This document shows, one piece after another, positions 35,477 through 43,911 of a stretch of 64,000 nucleotides of DNA (positions are counted from its first letter, which is position 1; each line of letters begins with the position of its first letter). The translations under genes and the position numbers were made by a program. The stretch is from positions 41,414 through 105,413 of the forward strand of contig NZ_JAPCKI010000018.1 in the NCBI RefSeq assembly GCF_028680575.1, read 5' to 3'. The DNA is from Acidovorax benzenivorans. GTDB lineage: Bacteria > Pseudomonadota > Gammaproteobacteria > Burkholderiales > Burkholderiaceae_C. A model generated the notes under the pieces. That model did not search any database. It was not told the origin of the DNA and saw nothing but the letters and a program-made list of their open reading frames with translations.

Positions 35477-36292
35477 TCAGGCCCGCCCCATCACCCACAC
35501 CAGGGCCGTCAGCAGTCCGATCATCACCGGCTGGTGGACCATGTAATAGCTCAGGCTCCACCGACCCAACGTCGCCAGAGGCCTCAGCACGCCGGGCAAT
35601 CGCCATTGCAGCCAGCCCGTGCGCGCGCGCATGGCCCATTGACCAGCGGCGAGCCCCCACCAGAGCACGCCCAACCATGGCAGCACCGGCACATAGTCTT
35701 CTGTGAAAGGTTTGCGGGACACCAGCCCCAGCCAATTCAAGGCTCGCCCGTTGAACCAGGGCGCAACATCGGGCCATACCCCCGTCAAAAGCTGCTGCGC
35801 GACCCACGGCAAGGCCACAGCCAGCAGTCCGGCGAGCCACAGCCAGCGCCCCCAGCCCGCCGTGCAGCGCGCTATGAGCAACATCACCGCCATGCCATGC
35901 AGCACGCCAAAATAGATGAAGCTGGCCGGGAACATCACGAACGACCCCGCAGACACCAGCAGCGCACAAACCGCAATCTGACCCCAGCGTCGCCCAAATC
36001 TGGCCCAGCCCTGCCCCTGGTGCAGCGCGATGGCCTGGCCCAACCCCGCGCAGAACAGGAACAGGCTCACGATCAGCGTGCGCTGCGTGGTCCAGAACGG
36101 ATCCACACGAAAGTTCTGCGGCCACAGGCCAAAGTGGCTCAGATCAAAACAAAAGTGGAACACAGTCATCCACACCATGGCCAGCCCGCGCAGGGCATCA
36201 ACCGCGTCGTAACGCTGCACTGCAGGCGATTCAGGCGCTTGGGGACGTGATGACAGTGCAGCAGTGGCGACAGAAGGCACGGAGAAGGTCAT
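35477..36292 (-). CDS. DUF1624 family membrane protein (heparan-alpha-glucosaminide N-acetyltransferase-like)
   Basis: Polytopic membrane protein of 271 residues with about seven helices. The diagnostic opening is RYDAVDALRGLAMVWMTVFHFCFDLSHFGL, with an arginine and acidic residue in helix 1 as in acyltransferases of this group; SFVMFPASFIYFGVLHGMAVMLL and the end SLSYYMVHQPVMIGLL follow. It may acylate a cell-surface sugar, but no substrate is known. The ATG at 36292 is used; an in-frame start at 36310 is also possible. Confidence 0.88.
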   Translation of the reverse strand: MTFSVPSVATAALSSRPQAPESPAVQRYDAVDALRGLAMVWMTVFHFCFDLSHFGLWPQNFRVDPFWTTQRTLIVSLFLFCAGLGQAIALHQGQGWARFGRRWGQIAVCALLVSAGSFVMFPASFIYFGVLHGMAVMLLIARCTAGWGRWLWLAGLLAVALPWVAQQLLTGVWPDVAPWFNGRALNWLGLVSRKPFTEDYVPVLPWLGVLWWGLAAGQWAMRARTGWLQWRLPGVLRPLATLGRWSLSYYMVHQPVMIGLLTALVWVMGRA

Positions 36293-36483
36293 GGAGATAC
36301 CAGCAAGCACCGTGCGCGCACACGGCAGGATCGGTACGGATGGGGGCCCATCGGCGATAGGCGCAATGGTACGTAGATTCGGCGAGCCTGCTGGGACTGA
36401 TGAACCGGTTGCCCCGGCACCGAACGGTGGCAGGCGGGCAAGAAAAAAGGCCTTGCAGCATTTGCTGCAAGGCCTTCAAACAT

Positions 36484-36560
36484 TGGTCGGAGCGGCGGGA
36501 TTCGAACTCGCGACCCTCTGCTCCCAAAGCAGATGCGCTACCAGGCTGCGCTACGCTCCG
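36484..36560 (-). tRNA. tRNA-Pro (anticodon UGG)
   Basis: 77 nt on the minus strand. The acceptor stem CGGAGCG pairs with CGCTCCG, then A and an encoded CCA. The D-arm, the anticodon stem (TCTGC, loop TTTGGGA, GCAGA) and the T-arm with GTTCGAATC are all recognisable. Anticodon TGG reads proline codons. Confidence 0.96.
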
Positions 36561-36750
36561 ACAGCTCGTATTCTAACCCGCCAATTCCCCTGTTTTTGGC
36601 TCACCGCCTGCTTTTTTTACTTTTTTTAGAAAGTGGCAGGGCGAGGAGATCGCGGAATGGGACAACAGTGCGTGAACACACCGTGGCAAGAGACGAACCC
36701 GAAAAACTATAAACCCGCCCTCGGCCTGCCATGGACCGAGAGCAGCAGGA

Positions 36751-36999
36751 TCAGCGGCTGGAAGGGCCAGGGCCGCGACCGGCGAGGTGACGGAAAGTGA
36801 TGCGGCCCTTGGTCAGGTCATAGGGCGACATCTCGAGCGACACCTTGTCACCCGCCAGGATGCGGATGTGGTGCTTGCGCATCTTGCCGCCGGTGTAGGC
36901 GATCAGTTGGTGACCGTTGTCCAGCGTGACGCGAAAGCGCGAGTCCGGCAAGACTTCCGTGACGGAGCCCTGCATTTCAATGAGTTCTTCTTTGGCCAT
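36751..36999 (-). CDS. infA: Translation initiation factor IF-1
   Basis: Small OB-fold protein of 82 residues that binds the ribosomal A-site during initiation. The start [49 protein letters not shown] and [14 protein letters not shown] match IF-1 clearly. It is about ten residues longer than the usual 72, with a tail of GRGPGPSSR type. Many betaproteobacteria carry a second infA outside the ribosomal-protein operon, and the isolated position here fits that copy. Confidence 0.95.
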   Translation of the reverse strand: MAKEELIEMQGSVTEVLPDSRFRVTLDNGHQLIAYTGGKMRKHHIRILAGDKVSLEMSPYDLTKGRITFRHLAGRGPGPSSR

Positions 37000-37303
37000 G
37001 TGTTTCTCTATCTCTTCAAAGCAAATGTTCTGTGGTCGGCGCCTGAGCGGTTTTTTGCATTCACCACGGCAACTGCAACGTTGTCGAAACTCGACACACG
37101 GTGCATGGCGGGCGGTGGGAGTCGCTGCACCCTGGGCGCAGATCAGGCAGAGGGCCGGGGAGACGGTTTCAATGAACAGGCGTCAGCGCTGTGCAAAGCC
37201 TGTCAATTGTACCGCGACAAGCTATGTTTTGCCTATGAGACGCCCGGTGCACCCTGTGGCGCAGGAGCAGCGTCTCTACTTGAGACCTCGGACACGCCGG
37301 TTT
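37000..37303. other. Intergenic region upstream of infA
   Basis: 304 bp between infA and the HPP gene with no convincing coding frame. On the minus strand TACAAT (37206-37211) could be a -10 box for infA, with a 5' leader of about 200 bases. No clear -35 box or riboswitch fold was recognised. Confidence 0.35.
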
Positions 37304-38473
37304 TTATCGGCCTTGTACCGCAGAGGCCAGGGTACGCACCAGATCGGTCTGGGTGATGATGCCGACCAAGTGATCCACGTCATCCACGATAGGAATGTGA
37401 TGGTGCCCGCCCTGCGAAAAGAGCGGCACCAGATCCATCGCATGCTGCACCGAGCGCGCCACCTGAACGGGGTGGGACATGATCTCGCCCACTGCCTGGG
37501 GTTGCCCGCCACGCCCCATGACCAGCGTGCGCAACCGCTGCCCCAGCCCCTCATGGGTGTCCAGGTTGGCCAACCGCATGAAGTCGGCCACTGTCACGAT
37601 CCCGATGACCTGGCGCTGGACATCCACCACCGGCAGCGCCTTGATTTGCTGCAACCGCATCAACGCCCAAGCCTCCTTGAGCGACACTCCCACCTCCACA
37701 GCGTAGGGGGGACTCGACATGATGTCCGCACACCGCAACTCGCCCAGAGTCCGCTGGAATGCCGCACGGCCCGCCAGGTGCAATAGCCCTTCCAGATCCG
37801 CCCGGCTCACGTCGAGCACCTGGTTGTAGTGGGCCAGTGCGGCATCCACGTCCGACGCGGTGAAAGCGCCCTGGCTTGCCGCCTCCCGCGCCGCAACGCG
37901 CTGAGGATGTGGGTAGCGGCGCCCCGTCAGACCGTTGTAGACCACTGCGGCGACTAGCAGTAGCACCACGTTGAACAGCACCGGGAATGCCGCGAGGTGC
38001 CACCCATCGCCCGAGGTCAACACCACGTACAACGCCATGGCCCCACCGGGAGGATGCAGACAACGCAGCGGCACCATGAGCGCGATGGCCAGCCCCACAG
38101 CCACCGCCCCCGCCAGGGCCTTGTCCGAAATCAACGCAGAACAGACCGCCCCCACCAGCGCCGACAAGGTGCTGCCACCCAAAACGGGCCAGGGCTGGGC
38201 CAGCGGGCTGGAGGGCATGCCAAACACCAGCACAGCACTGGCCCCCAACGACGCCACCATCCACGGGCCAGTACCAGTGCCCTGTGCCCACCAGCGGCTA
38301 AGCCATGCCGTGAGCAGCACACCAACCACCGCCCCCACCACAAAGCGCAGGCGCTCTCGGCCATCGATGCCCAGCGGGGCGGGCCAGAAATGCCGCAGCC
38401 ACTCGGCCAGGCGCACAGCCAATGGCTGGCGGGACGGTGTCGAAGGGGAAAAGTCGGAAGGAGAAGAAGACAT
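37304..38473 (-). CDS. HPP family membrane protein with two C-terminal CBS domains
   Basis: Protein of 389 residues. The N-terminal HPP domain (about 25-185) has four hydrophobic helices and the motifs GTGTGPWMVASLGASAVLVFGMPSSPLAQPW and CLHPPGGAMAL, which gives the family its name. The C-terminal half has two CBS domains (about 240-300 and 325-385) with AVEVGVSLKEAWALM, GIVTVADFM, HHHIPIVDDVDHLVGIITQTDLVR. HPP proteins have been linked to nitrite transport in plants and cyanobacteria. CBS pairs usually sense adenine nucleotides. The start at 38473 (MSSSPSDFS) is chosen because the longer frame has no family similarity. Confidence 0.92.
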   Translation of the reverse strand: MSSSPSDFSPSTPSRQPLAVRLAEWLRHFWPAPLGIDGRERLRFVVGAVVGVLLTAWLSRWWAQGTGTGPWMVASLGASAVLVFGMPSSPLAQPWPVLGGSTLSALVGAVCSALISDKALAGAVAVGLAIALMVPLRCLHPPGGAMALYVVLTSGDGWHLAAFPVLFNVVLLLVAAVVYNGLTGRRYPHPQRVAAREAASQGAFTASDVDAALAHYNQVLDVSRADLEGLLHLAGRAAFQRTLGELRCADIMSSPPYAVEVGVSLKEAWALMRLQQIKALPVVDVQRQVIGIVTVADFMRLANLDTHEGLGQRLRTLVMGRGGQPQAVGEIMSHPVQVARSVQHAMDLVPLFSQGGHHHIPIVDDVDHLVGIITQTDLVRTLASAVQGR

Positions 38474-39012
38474 ACAGAACAAAAGCGCGATGCGGCCGCA
38501 AACGACACCAGAAAGGGCTGACGGCAACGATGCGGACCGCCATACAACGCCCAAGGCAAAAGGCCTGCTGGACCGCCTTTGCAATGAGCGACTGATTGGA
38601 TGATCTTGCGCCATTGTGCAGGCACCGCCATGGTGCAGGAGCACGGAAGGCCATCGACACCATCGAGCACATCCGAGTCTGGTCGGGACTGGCGAAGCGA
38701 CTCGCTTCTGGAAACTACCTAGAGCTCAAGCCCGAATCGGCACCTCCAACCCGAAAACACGCTCTATACTGCACAAAAATTGCAAACATGCATTTTAATT
38801 CATGCGTCAATTTCTCCCTCCAGTATCAGCCGCCATGGCACCTTATTGTTATGCCACAGCAGGTAGGCCGGATGTCAACGGCATAGCCCCCATGGTCGCA
38901 GTGGTCCGCGCTCTCAGCCCCAATCCCACCGCCGGTACGGGTAACCCATAGGTATTCACCACCGAACGCTTGCAGTAAATTACTTTAAGCCTAAACAAAG
39001 GAGACAACCCCC
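38474..39012. other. Long intergenic region upstream of the second liv system
   Basis: 539 bp, longest gene-free stretch here. The part around 38740-38850 is clearly AT-richer than the flanks. A short open frame at 38596-38886 has no family features. The region must contain the promoters for the divergent HPP gene and for the binding-protein gene, which has a good AAAGGAGACA Shine-Dalgarno at its end. No repeat copy or RNA was recognised. Confidence 0.45.
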
Positions 39013-40200
39013 ATGACCACTCGCCGCCTCGTCATCAGCCGCAGTGCAGCCCTCGTTGGCGCCGCATCCACGGGGCTGCTGCTGCCCTCCATCGTGCGCG
39101 CTCAAAGCGGCAAGGTGCGGGTGGGTTTCATGCTGCCCTACACCGGCACCTTCGCCCAGCTGGGCGTTGCCATCGAGAACGGTGTACGACTGGCCATTGA
39201 CCAGCAGGGCGGCAAACTCGGCGGCCGCGAGATCGAGTGGTTCAAGGTGGACGATGAGTCCGAGCCCAGCAAGGGCGTCGAAAACGCCAGCAAATTGGTA
39301 CAACGCGACAAGGTGGATGTACTGATCGGCACCGTGCACTCGGGCGTGCAGATGGGCATTCAGAAAGTGGCGCGCGACACCGGCGTGCTCAACCTCATCC
39401 CCAACGCGGGCGTGCATGCTGCCACCCGCGCGCTGTGCGCCCCGAACGTGTTCCGCACCTCCTTCAGCAACTCCCAACCCACCCTCGCCTTGGGCAAGGC
39501 CATGGTCGAGAAGGGCCACAAAAAGGCGGTCTGGATCACCTGGAAGTACGCCGCTGGTGATGAGGCATTTGAAGGTTTCAAGGACAGCTACACCAAGGCG
39601 GGTGGCACCATCATCAAAGAGCTGGGCCTTCCCTTCCCCAACGTCGAATTCCAGGCGCTGCTGACCGAGATTGCCGCGCTCAAGCCCGATGCCGTAGCGT
39701 GCTTCTTTGCTGGTGGTGGCGCGGCCAAGTTCATCAAGGATTACGCAGCCGCCGGTCTCAAGGACAAGATTCCGCTGTATGGCTCGGGCTTCCTGACCGA
39801 AGGCGTGCTCGACGCCGCGGGCCCTGCCGCCGACGGCATCATCACCACCATGCACTACAGCGACTCGCTGGACACGCCGCGCAACAAGCAATTCCGCCTG
39901 GAGTACGCCAAGGCCTTCCGCAGCCAGCCCGACGTGTATGCGGTGCAAGGCTACGACACCGGCCTGCTGCTGGTGCAAGGGGCCAATGCCGTCAAGGGAG
40001 ATCTGTCTGCCAAGACTGCCGTCATCAAGGCCATGGAAAGCGCCACCATCGACAGCCCGCGTGGCAAGTGGACGATGAGCAAGGCCCACAACCCTGTTCA
40101 AGACATCTATCTGCGCCGGGTTGAGAACAAGGAAAACAAGGTGATCGGGGTCGCGGCCAAGGCGCTGGCCGACAGCGGCGCGGGTTGCAGGATGGGATAA
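39013..40200 (+). CDS. Branched-chain-type ABC transporter substrate-binding protein, probable Tat substrate
   Basis: Periplasmic receptor of 395 residues (Peripla_BP_6 fold). The N-terminus MTTRRLVISRSAALVGAAST has a twin-arginine pair before a hydrophobic stretch and an AQ cleavage end, so Tat export is likely. The mature start is VRVGFMLPYTGTFAQLGVAIENGV, with DDESEPSKGVENASKLV, GTVHSGVQMGIQKVA and YGSGFLTEGVLDAAGPAADGIITTMHYSDSLDTPRN. It differs strongly from the receptor at 24645-25877. It is first in a plus-strand liv operon. The ligand is unknown; receptors of this subgroup often bind aromatic acids or other non-amino-acid ligands. Confidence 0.93.
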   Translation: MTTRRLVISRSAALVGAASTGLLLPSIVRAQSGKVRVGFMLPYTGTFAQLGVAIENGVRLAIDQQGGKLGGREIEWFKVDDESEPSKGVENASKLVQRDKVDVLIGTVHSGVQMGIQKVARDTGVLNLIPNAGVHAATRALCAPNVFRTSFSNSQPTLALGKAMVEKGHKKAVWITWKYAAGDEAFEGFKDSYTKAGGTIIKELGLPFPNVEFQALLTEIAALKPDAVACFFAGGGAAKFIKDYAAAGLKDKIPLYGSGFLTEGVLDAAGPAADGIITTMHYSDSLDTPRNKQFRLEYAKAFRSQPDVYAVQGYDTGLLLVQGANAVKGDLSAKTAVIKAMESATIDSPRGKWTMSKAHNPVQDIYLRRVENKENKVIGVAAKALADSGAGCRMG

Positions 40201-40201
40201 C

Positions 40202-40325
40202 ACCCCCCTGAGGCGCTGCGCGCCTTCCCCCCGCTCTCGCAGCGCTGCGCGCAGCGGGCAGGGGGACGCAGCCCTCGCTGCGGGGCGGCCCTTGCTCGGC
40301 TGCCCTCAATGGGGCCGCGCCAGTT
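40202..40325. repeat. R1 GC-rich interspersed repeat, copy 4 (reverse orientation)
   Basis: Reads CCCCCCTGAGGCGCTGCGCG at its left end, then CCCTCGCTGCGGGGCGGCCC and TTGCTCGG, and GCGCCAGTT at the right end, which is the reverse complement plan of copies 1 and 3. It sits between the binding-protein gene and livH. Confidence 0.68.
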
Positions 40326-40413
40326 ACCAGCTCCACGGGTACATCCCCCGCACAATGCCCCTTTCACCAGTGGCTACCAGCCATATCGGCAGGCCGCCAA
40401 CATCACCACATTC

Positions 40414-41277
40414 ATGGACTTCGCCACCTTCTTGATCCAGCTGCTCAACAGCGTGCAGTACGGCCTGCTGCTGTTCATGCTGGCGGCCGGGCTCACGCTG
40501 ATCTTCGGGATCATGGGCGTGGTGAACCTGGCGCACGGCAGCTTCTACATGCTGGGGGCCTATCTGGGCTATTCGCTGTCGGGCCACTTTGGCAGCCTGA
40601 CGCTGGCCATCCTGGGTGGCGCCGCGCTGGCCGTGATGTTTGGCCTGGCGCTGGAATGGCTGCTGTTTCGCCACTTCTACCACCGTGACCACCTGGACCA
40701 GGTGCTGCTGACCTTTGGCCTCATCTACATCTTTGAAGAACTGCGCTCTATCCTGTGGGGCGACGATGTGCACGGCGTGCCCATCCCCAAGATGCTGGAC
40801 TGGTCGATTCCGCTGACCGACACCCTCTCCTACCCGGTCTATCGACTGTTCATGTCAGCCGTGTGCATCGCACTGGCCGTGGCCCTGTACCTGCTGATCT
40901 CCAAAACCCGTCTGGGCATGAAGATCCGCGCGGGGGCCTTCAACCGCGACATGGCCGAGTCGCTGGGCGTGAACATCAAGCTCATCCATGCCATCGTCTT
41001 CGCCTTGGGCGTGGGTCTGGCAGCCGTCGCTGGAATGGTGGCTGCGCCCGTGTCCAGCGTGTATCCCAACATGGGTTCGTCGGTGCTCATCATGTGTTTT
41101 GTGGTGGTGGTGATTGGCGGCATCGGCTCGGTGCGCGGCGCACTCATTGCGGCGCTGCTGGTGGGCCTTGTCGATACGTTTGGCAAGGTGCTGCTGCCTC
41201 AAGTGGCGGGCATGCTGGTCTATATGCTGATGGCGGCCGTGCTGCTGTGGAAACCCGAAGGCCTCTTTAAGCAATGA
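40414..41277 (+). CDS. livH: Branched-chain-type ABC transporter permease LivH
   Basis: Inner-membrane permease of 287 residues with about eight helices. LivH features: SVQYGLLLFMLAAGLTLIFGIMGVVNLAHGSFYMLGAY, LDQVLLTFGLIYIFEELRSILWG, and FVVVVIGGIGSVRGALIAALLVG. The start at 40414 (MDFATFLIQ) is preferred over the longer frame, which would run back into the R1 repeat. It pairs with the LivM encoded 85 bp downstream. Confidence 0.94.
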   Translation: MDFATFLIQLLNSVQYGLLLFMLAAGLTLIFGIMGVVNLAHGSFYMLGAYLGYSLSGHFGSLTLAILGGAALAVMFGLALEWLLFRHFYHRDHLDQVLLTFGLIYIFEELRSILWGDDVHGVPIPKMLDWSIPLTDTLSYPVYRLFMSAVCIALAVALYLLISKTRLGMKIRAGAFNRDMAESLGVNIKLIHAIVFALGVGLAAVAGMVAAPVSSVYPNMGSSVLIMCFVVVVIGGIGSVRGALIAALLVGLVDTFGKVLLPQVAGMLVYMLMAAVLLWKPEGLFKQ

Positions 41278-41281
41278 CAAT

Positions 41282-41362
41282 GCCCCCCAAGCTCATCACT
41301 TCGTGTATTTCGCTGCCCCCCAAGGGGGCCTTCGCCGCCTTGGGGCGGCCCGGCGGCGGCTC
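41282..41362. repeat. R1-related GC-rich repeat, copy 5 (short variant)
   Basis: Contains CCCCCCAAG twice, CCCAAGGGGGCCTTCGCCGCC, and CTTGGGGCGGCCCGGCGGCG, with inverted arms CCCCAAGG and CCTTGGGG. It shares the C-run and GGCGGCCC blocks with R1 but not the whole length. It fills the livH-livM gap. Confidence 0.45.
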
Positions 41363-42367
41363 ATGAGCACCCCGCGCGCCAATATCGAAGTGCTGCCGCG
41401 CAGCGTGCAGTTCGCCCTGGCGCTGGGGCTGGCTGCGTTGCTGCTGTTCCCGGTGGTGGGCAGCGACTTTTATGTGCAGATGGTCACCCGCATGATGATC
41501 ATGGCCATCTTTGCGATGAGCCTGGATCTGCTGCAGGGCGTGACCGGACTGGTGTCGCTGGGCCATGCCGCCTACTTTGGCGTGGCAGGTTACGCCCTCG
41601 CCTTCCTCACCCCCGCCGACATGCCGGTCAGCCTGTGGTGGTCGCTGCCGCTGGCAGTTGCCGCATCCGGGCTCGTGGCACTGGTGATCGGCTTCTTTGT
41701 GGTGCGCACCCACGGCATCTACTTCATCATGGTCACGATGGCGTTTGCGCAGATGGTGTTCTACCTTTTCTTCGACAACAAGGTGCTGGGTGGCTCGGAC
41801 GGGCTGTACATCAACTTCCGGCCTGATGCTTCCGTTTTCGGCTGGCTGCCGTTCGACCTGGAAGGCCGCAAGACCTTCTACTACTTCACGCTGGCGCTGG
41901 TGGTGCTGGTCTACGTGCTGCTGCGCCGCCTGCTGTGGAGCCCGCTGGGCCGTGCGCTGGCAGGCATCCGCATCAACGAGCACCGCATGCGCGCCATGGG
42001 CTTTGGTACCCGGGGCTACAAACTCACGGCCTTCACCATCGCAGGTGCGCTGGCGGGCTTGGCAGGTTACCTGTGGGGAGCGCAAACCGGGTATGTGAAC
42101 CCCGAACTGATGGGATTTCACATGAGCGCACACGCGATCATGATGGTCATCCTGGGCGGCATGGGTAACTTTGCGGGGGCCATCGTGGGTGCATTTGCCT
42201 TCGAGTACCTGCTGCACGTATTCAAGGACATCAGCAAACACTGGCAACTGTTGATGGGCAGCTTCATCGTGCTGGTGGTGGTGGCCGCGCCGCGCGGGCT
42301 GCTGGGCATGTTTGCGCAGCGCAGTGCGGCCAAGTCCGCCGCGCCGGAGGGTTCGCTCCATGGCTGA
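41363..42367 (+). CDS. livM: Branched-chain-type ABC transporter permease LivM
   Basis: Inner-membrane permease of 334 residues with eight to nine helices. LivM features: FAMSLDLLQGVTGLVSLGHAAYFGVAGY, FVVRTHGIYFIMVTMAFAQMVFYLF, GRALAGIRINEHRMRAMGF and MMVILGGMGNFAGAIVGAFAFEYL. It has normal length, unlike the 440-residue LivM of the first system. The start ATG at 41363 lies at the end of the R1-related repeat. It overlaps livG by 8 bp. Confidence 0.94.
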   Translation: MSTPRANIEVLPRSVQFALALGLAALLLFPVVGSDFYVQMVTRMMIMAIFAMSLDLLQGVTGLVSLGHAAYFGVAGYALAFLTPADMPVSLWWSLPLAVAASGLVALVIGFFVVRTHGIYFIMVTMAFAQMVFYLFFDNKVLGGSDGLYINFRPDASVFGWLPFDLEGRKTFYYFTLALVVLVYVLLRRLLWSPLGRALAGIRINEHRMRAMGFGTRGYKLTAFTIAGALAGLAGYLWGAQTGYVNPELMGFHMSAHAIMMVILGGMGNFAGAIVGAFAFEYLLHVFKDISKHWQLLMGSFIVLVVVAAPRGLLGMFAQRSAAKSAAPEGSLHG

Positions 42368-43133
42368 AGTCCTGTTGTCCGCACAGAAGGTGACCAAGCG
42401 CTTTGGCGGCCTGGCTGCCGTCAACGGTGTCTCGGTGGACCTGTGGCGGGGCAAGATCCACGCGGTGATCGGACCGAATGGTGCAGGCAAGTCCACGCTG
42501 ACCAACCTGCTCTCGGGCGACCTGCCCCCCACCTCGGGCCAGGTGCTGCTGGGCGCCACCGATGTGACCGGCTGGGCGCCCGAGCGCATCTCGCGCCAGG
42601 GCCTGGGGCGCAGCTACCAGAAGACCAACATCTTTTTACCGCTCACGGTGCACGAGAACGTGCGCCTGGCGGCCCAGTCGCGCGATGCGCAGCAGCCCTG
42701 GAACCCGCTGCGCTGGTGGCCGGACACGCGCTCAGACACTATCAAAAACAGAGCAACCAGCGCACGACTGGAAAGCGCTATCGAGCTGTCTGGCCTCAAA
42801 GACCGGCGTACGGCGATTGCGGGAGCCATGAGCCACGGCGAGCAACGCCAGCTGGAAATTGCGATGACCCTGGCCACCGAGCCGCAGGTGCTGCTGCTCG
42901 ATGAACCCCTGGCCGGCATGGGAGTGGCAGAGGCCGAGCGCATGGTCGAGCTGCTTCAGCGCCTCAAGCCCGCCCACGCGATCATGCTGGTGGAGCACGA
43001 CATGGATGCCGTGTTCGCACTGGCCGACCGTCTCACGGTCATGGTCAACGGCGAGGTAATTGCGCACGGCACTCCGCCCGAGGTGCGCGCCGATGCCACA
43101 GTACAAGCCGCCTACCTGGGGGAGGACCACTGA
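42360..43133 (+). CDS. livG: Branched-chain-type ABC transporter ATP-binding protein LivG
   Basis: ATPase of 257 residues. Walker A GPNGAGKST is at about 37-45, then GRSYQKTNIFLPLTVHENVRLA, the LivG-type signature MSHGEQRQLEIAMTL, Walker B VLLLDEPLAGMG and H-loop LVEHD. The segment between the Q-loop and signature (SDTIKNRATSARLESAIELSG) is encoded by an R2-like, AT-richer patch. It overlaps livM by 8 bp and ends 1 bp before livF. Confidence 0.94.
   Translation: MAEVLLSAQKVTKRFGGLAAVNGVSVDLWRGKIHAVIGPNGAGKSTLTNLLSGDLPPTSGQVLLGATDVTGWAPERISRQGLGRSYQKTNIFLPLTVHENVRLAAQSRDAQQPWNPLRWWPDTRSDTIKNRATSARLESAIELSGLKDRRTAIAGAMSHGEQRQLEIAMTLATEPQVLLLDEPLAGMGVAEAERMVELLQRLKPAHAIMLVEHDMDAVFALADRLTVMVNGEVIAHGTPPEVRADATVQAAYLGEDH
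42738..42798. repeat. R2-like patch inside livG of the second system
   Basis: Reads CTATCAAAAACAGAGCAACC, AGCGCACGA, AAAGCGCTATCGAGCTG and TGGCC, in the block order of R2. It is AT-richer than its surroundings and leaves the frame open. Confidence 0.45.
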
Positions 43134-43134
43134 G

Positions 43135-43848
43135 ATGAGCACGCCCTGGATCGACGCCTGTGGCATCCACACCTTCTACGGCAGCAGCCACATCCTGCAC
43201 GGCATTGATTTCACCGTGGGCCAGGGCGAGACCATCGGCCTGATGGGGCGCAACGGCATGGGCAAGAGCACCCTGCTCAAGTCGCTGATGGGCCTGGTCA
43301 AACCCCGCGCAGGCAGCGTGGCCGTAGCGGGCCGCGACATGACGGGCAAACCGCCCTACGAGGTCGCGCGCCTGGGCATTGCCTACGTGCCCGAAGGCCG
43401 AGGCATCTTCGGCAACCTGAGCGTGGTCGAGAACCTGCAGATGGCCGCCCGCGCAGGCACACGCGGCCAGCGCGACTGGACCTACGAACGTGTGCTGGAG
43501 ACCTTCCCGCGCTTGAAAGAGCGCCTGGGCCATGGCGGGCAGCAGCTCAGCGGCGGCGAGCAGCAGATGCTGACCATCGGCCGCGCGCTGATGACCAACC
43601 CCGATGTGCTCATCCTCGACGAAGCCACGGAGGGCCTGGCGCCACTCATTGCCCGCGAAATCTGGCGCATCTGCAGCCTCATCAAAGACAGCGGCATCAG
43701 CAGCGTGATCGTGGACAAGAACTGGAAACACGTCACGCAGATCACCGACCGCAACGTCATCCTCGTCAAGGGCCAGGTGGTGTTTGACGGGAGCTCAGAC
43801 GCGCTGCACGCGGAGCCGCTGTTGCTGGAGCAGTACCTCGGGGTATGA
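43135..43848 (+). CDS. livF: Branched-chain-type ABC transporter ATP-binding protein LivF
   Basis: ATPase of 237 residues. Walker A GRNGMGKST is normal here, in contrast to the Arg form of the first system. Further features are GIAYVPEGRGIFGNLSV, the signature LSGGEQQMLTIGRAL and Walker B VLILDEATEGLAP. The switch region reads VIVDKNWKHVTQITDR, where Lys replaces the usual H-loop residue, as is common in LivF proteins. The ATG follows the livG stop by one base. It closes the operon, and psd follows after 63 bp. Confidence 0.94.
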   Translation: MSTPWIDACGIHTFYGSSHILHGIDFTVGQGETIGLMGRNGMGKSTLLKSLMGLVKPRAGSVAVAGRDMTGKPPYEVARLGIAYVPEGRGIFGNLSVVENLQMAARAGTRGQRDWTYERVLETFPRLKERLGHGGQQLSGGEQQMLTIGRALMTNPDVLILDEATEGLAPLIAREIWRICSLIKDSGISSVIVDKNWKHVTQITDRNVILVKGQVVFDGSSDALHAEPLLLEQYLGV

Positions 43849-43911
43849 CCTGTGCGGGCAGCGCTGCCCCGCCGATAGAATCGTCCGCTTTCGTCTTCGA
43901 GGGGTTCGCCC

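Noticed and set aside
37206..37211. Riboswitch or leader RNA upstream of infA
   Set aside because: Only a possible -10 box was found. No conserved riboswitch core could be recognised in the 304-bp gap.
38596..38886. Possible small gene of 96 codons in the long intergenic gap
   Set aside because: No Shine-Dalgarno, no family features, and codon use unlike the neighbours.
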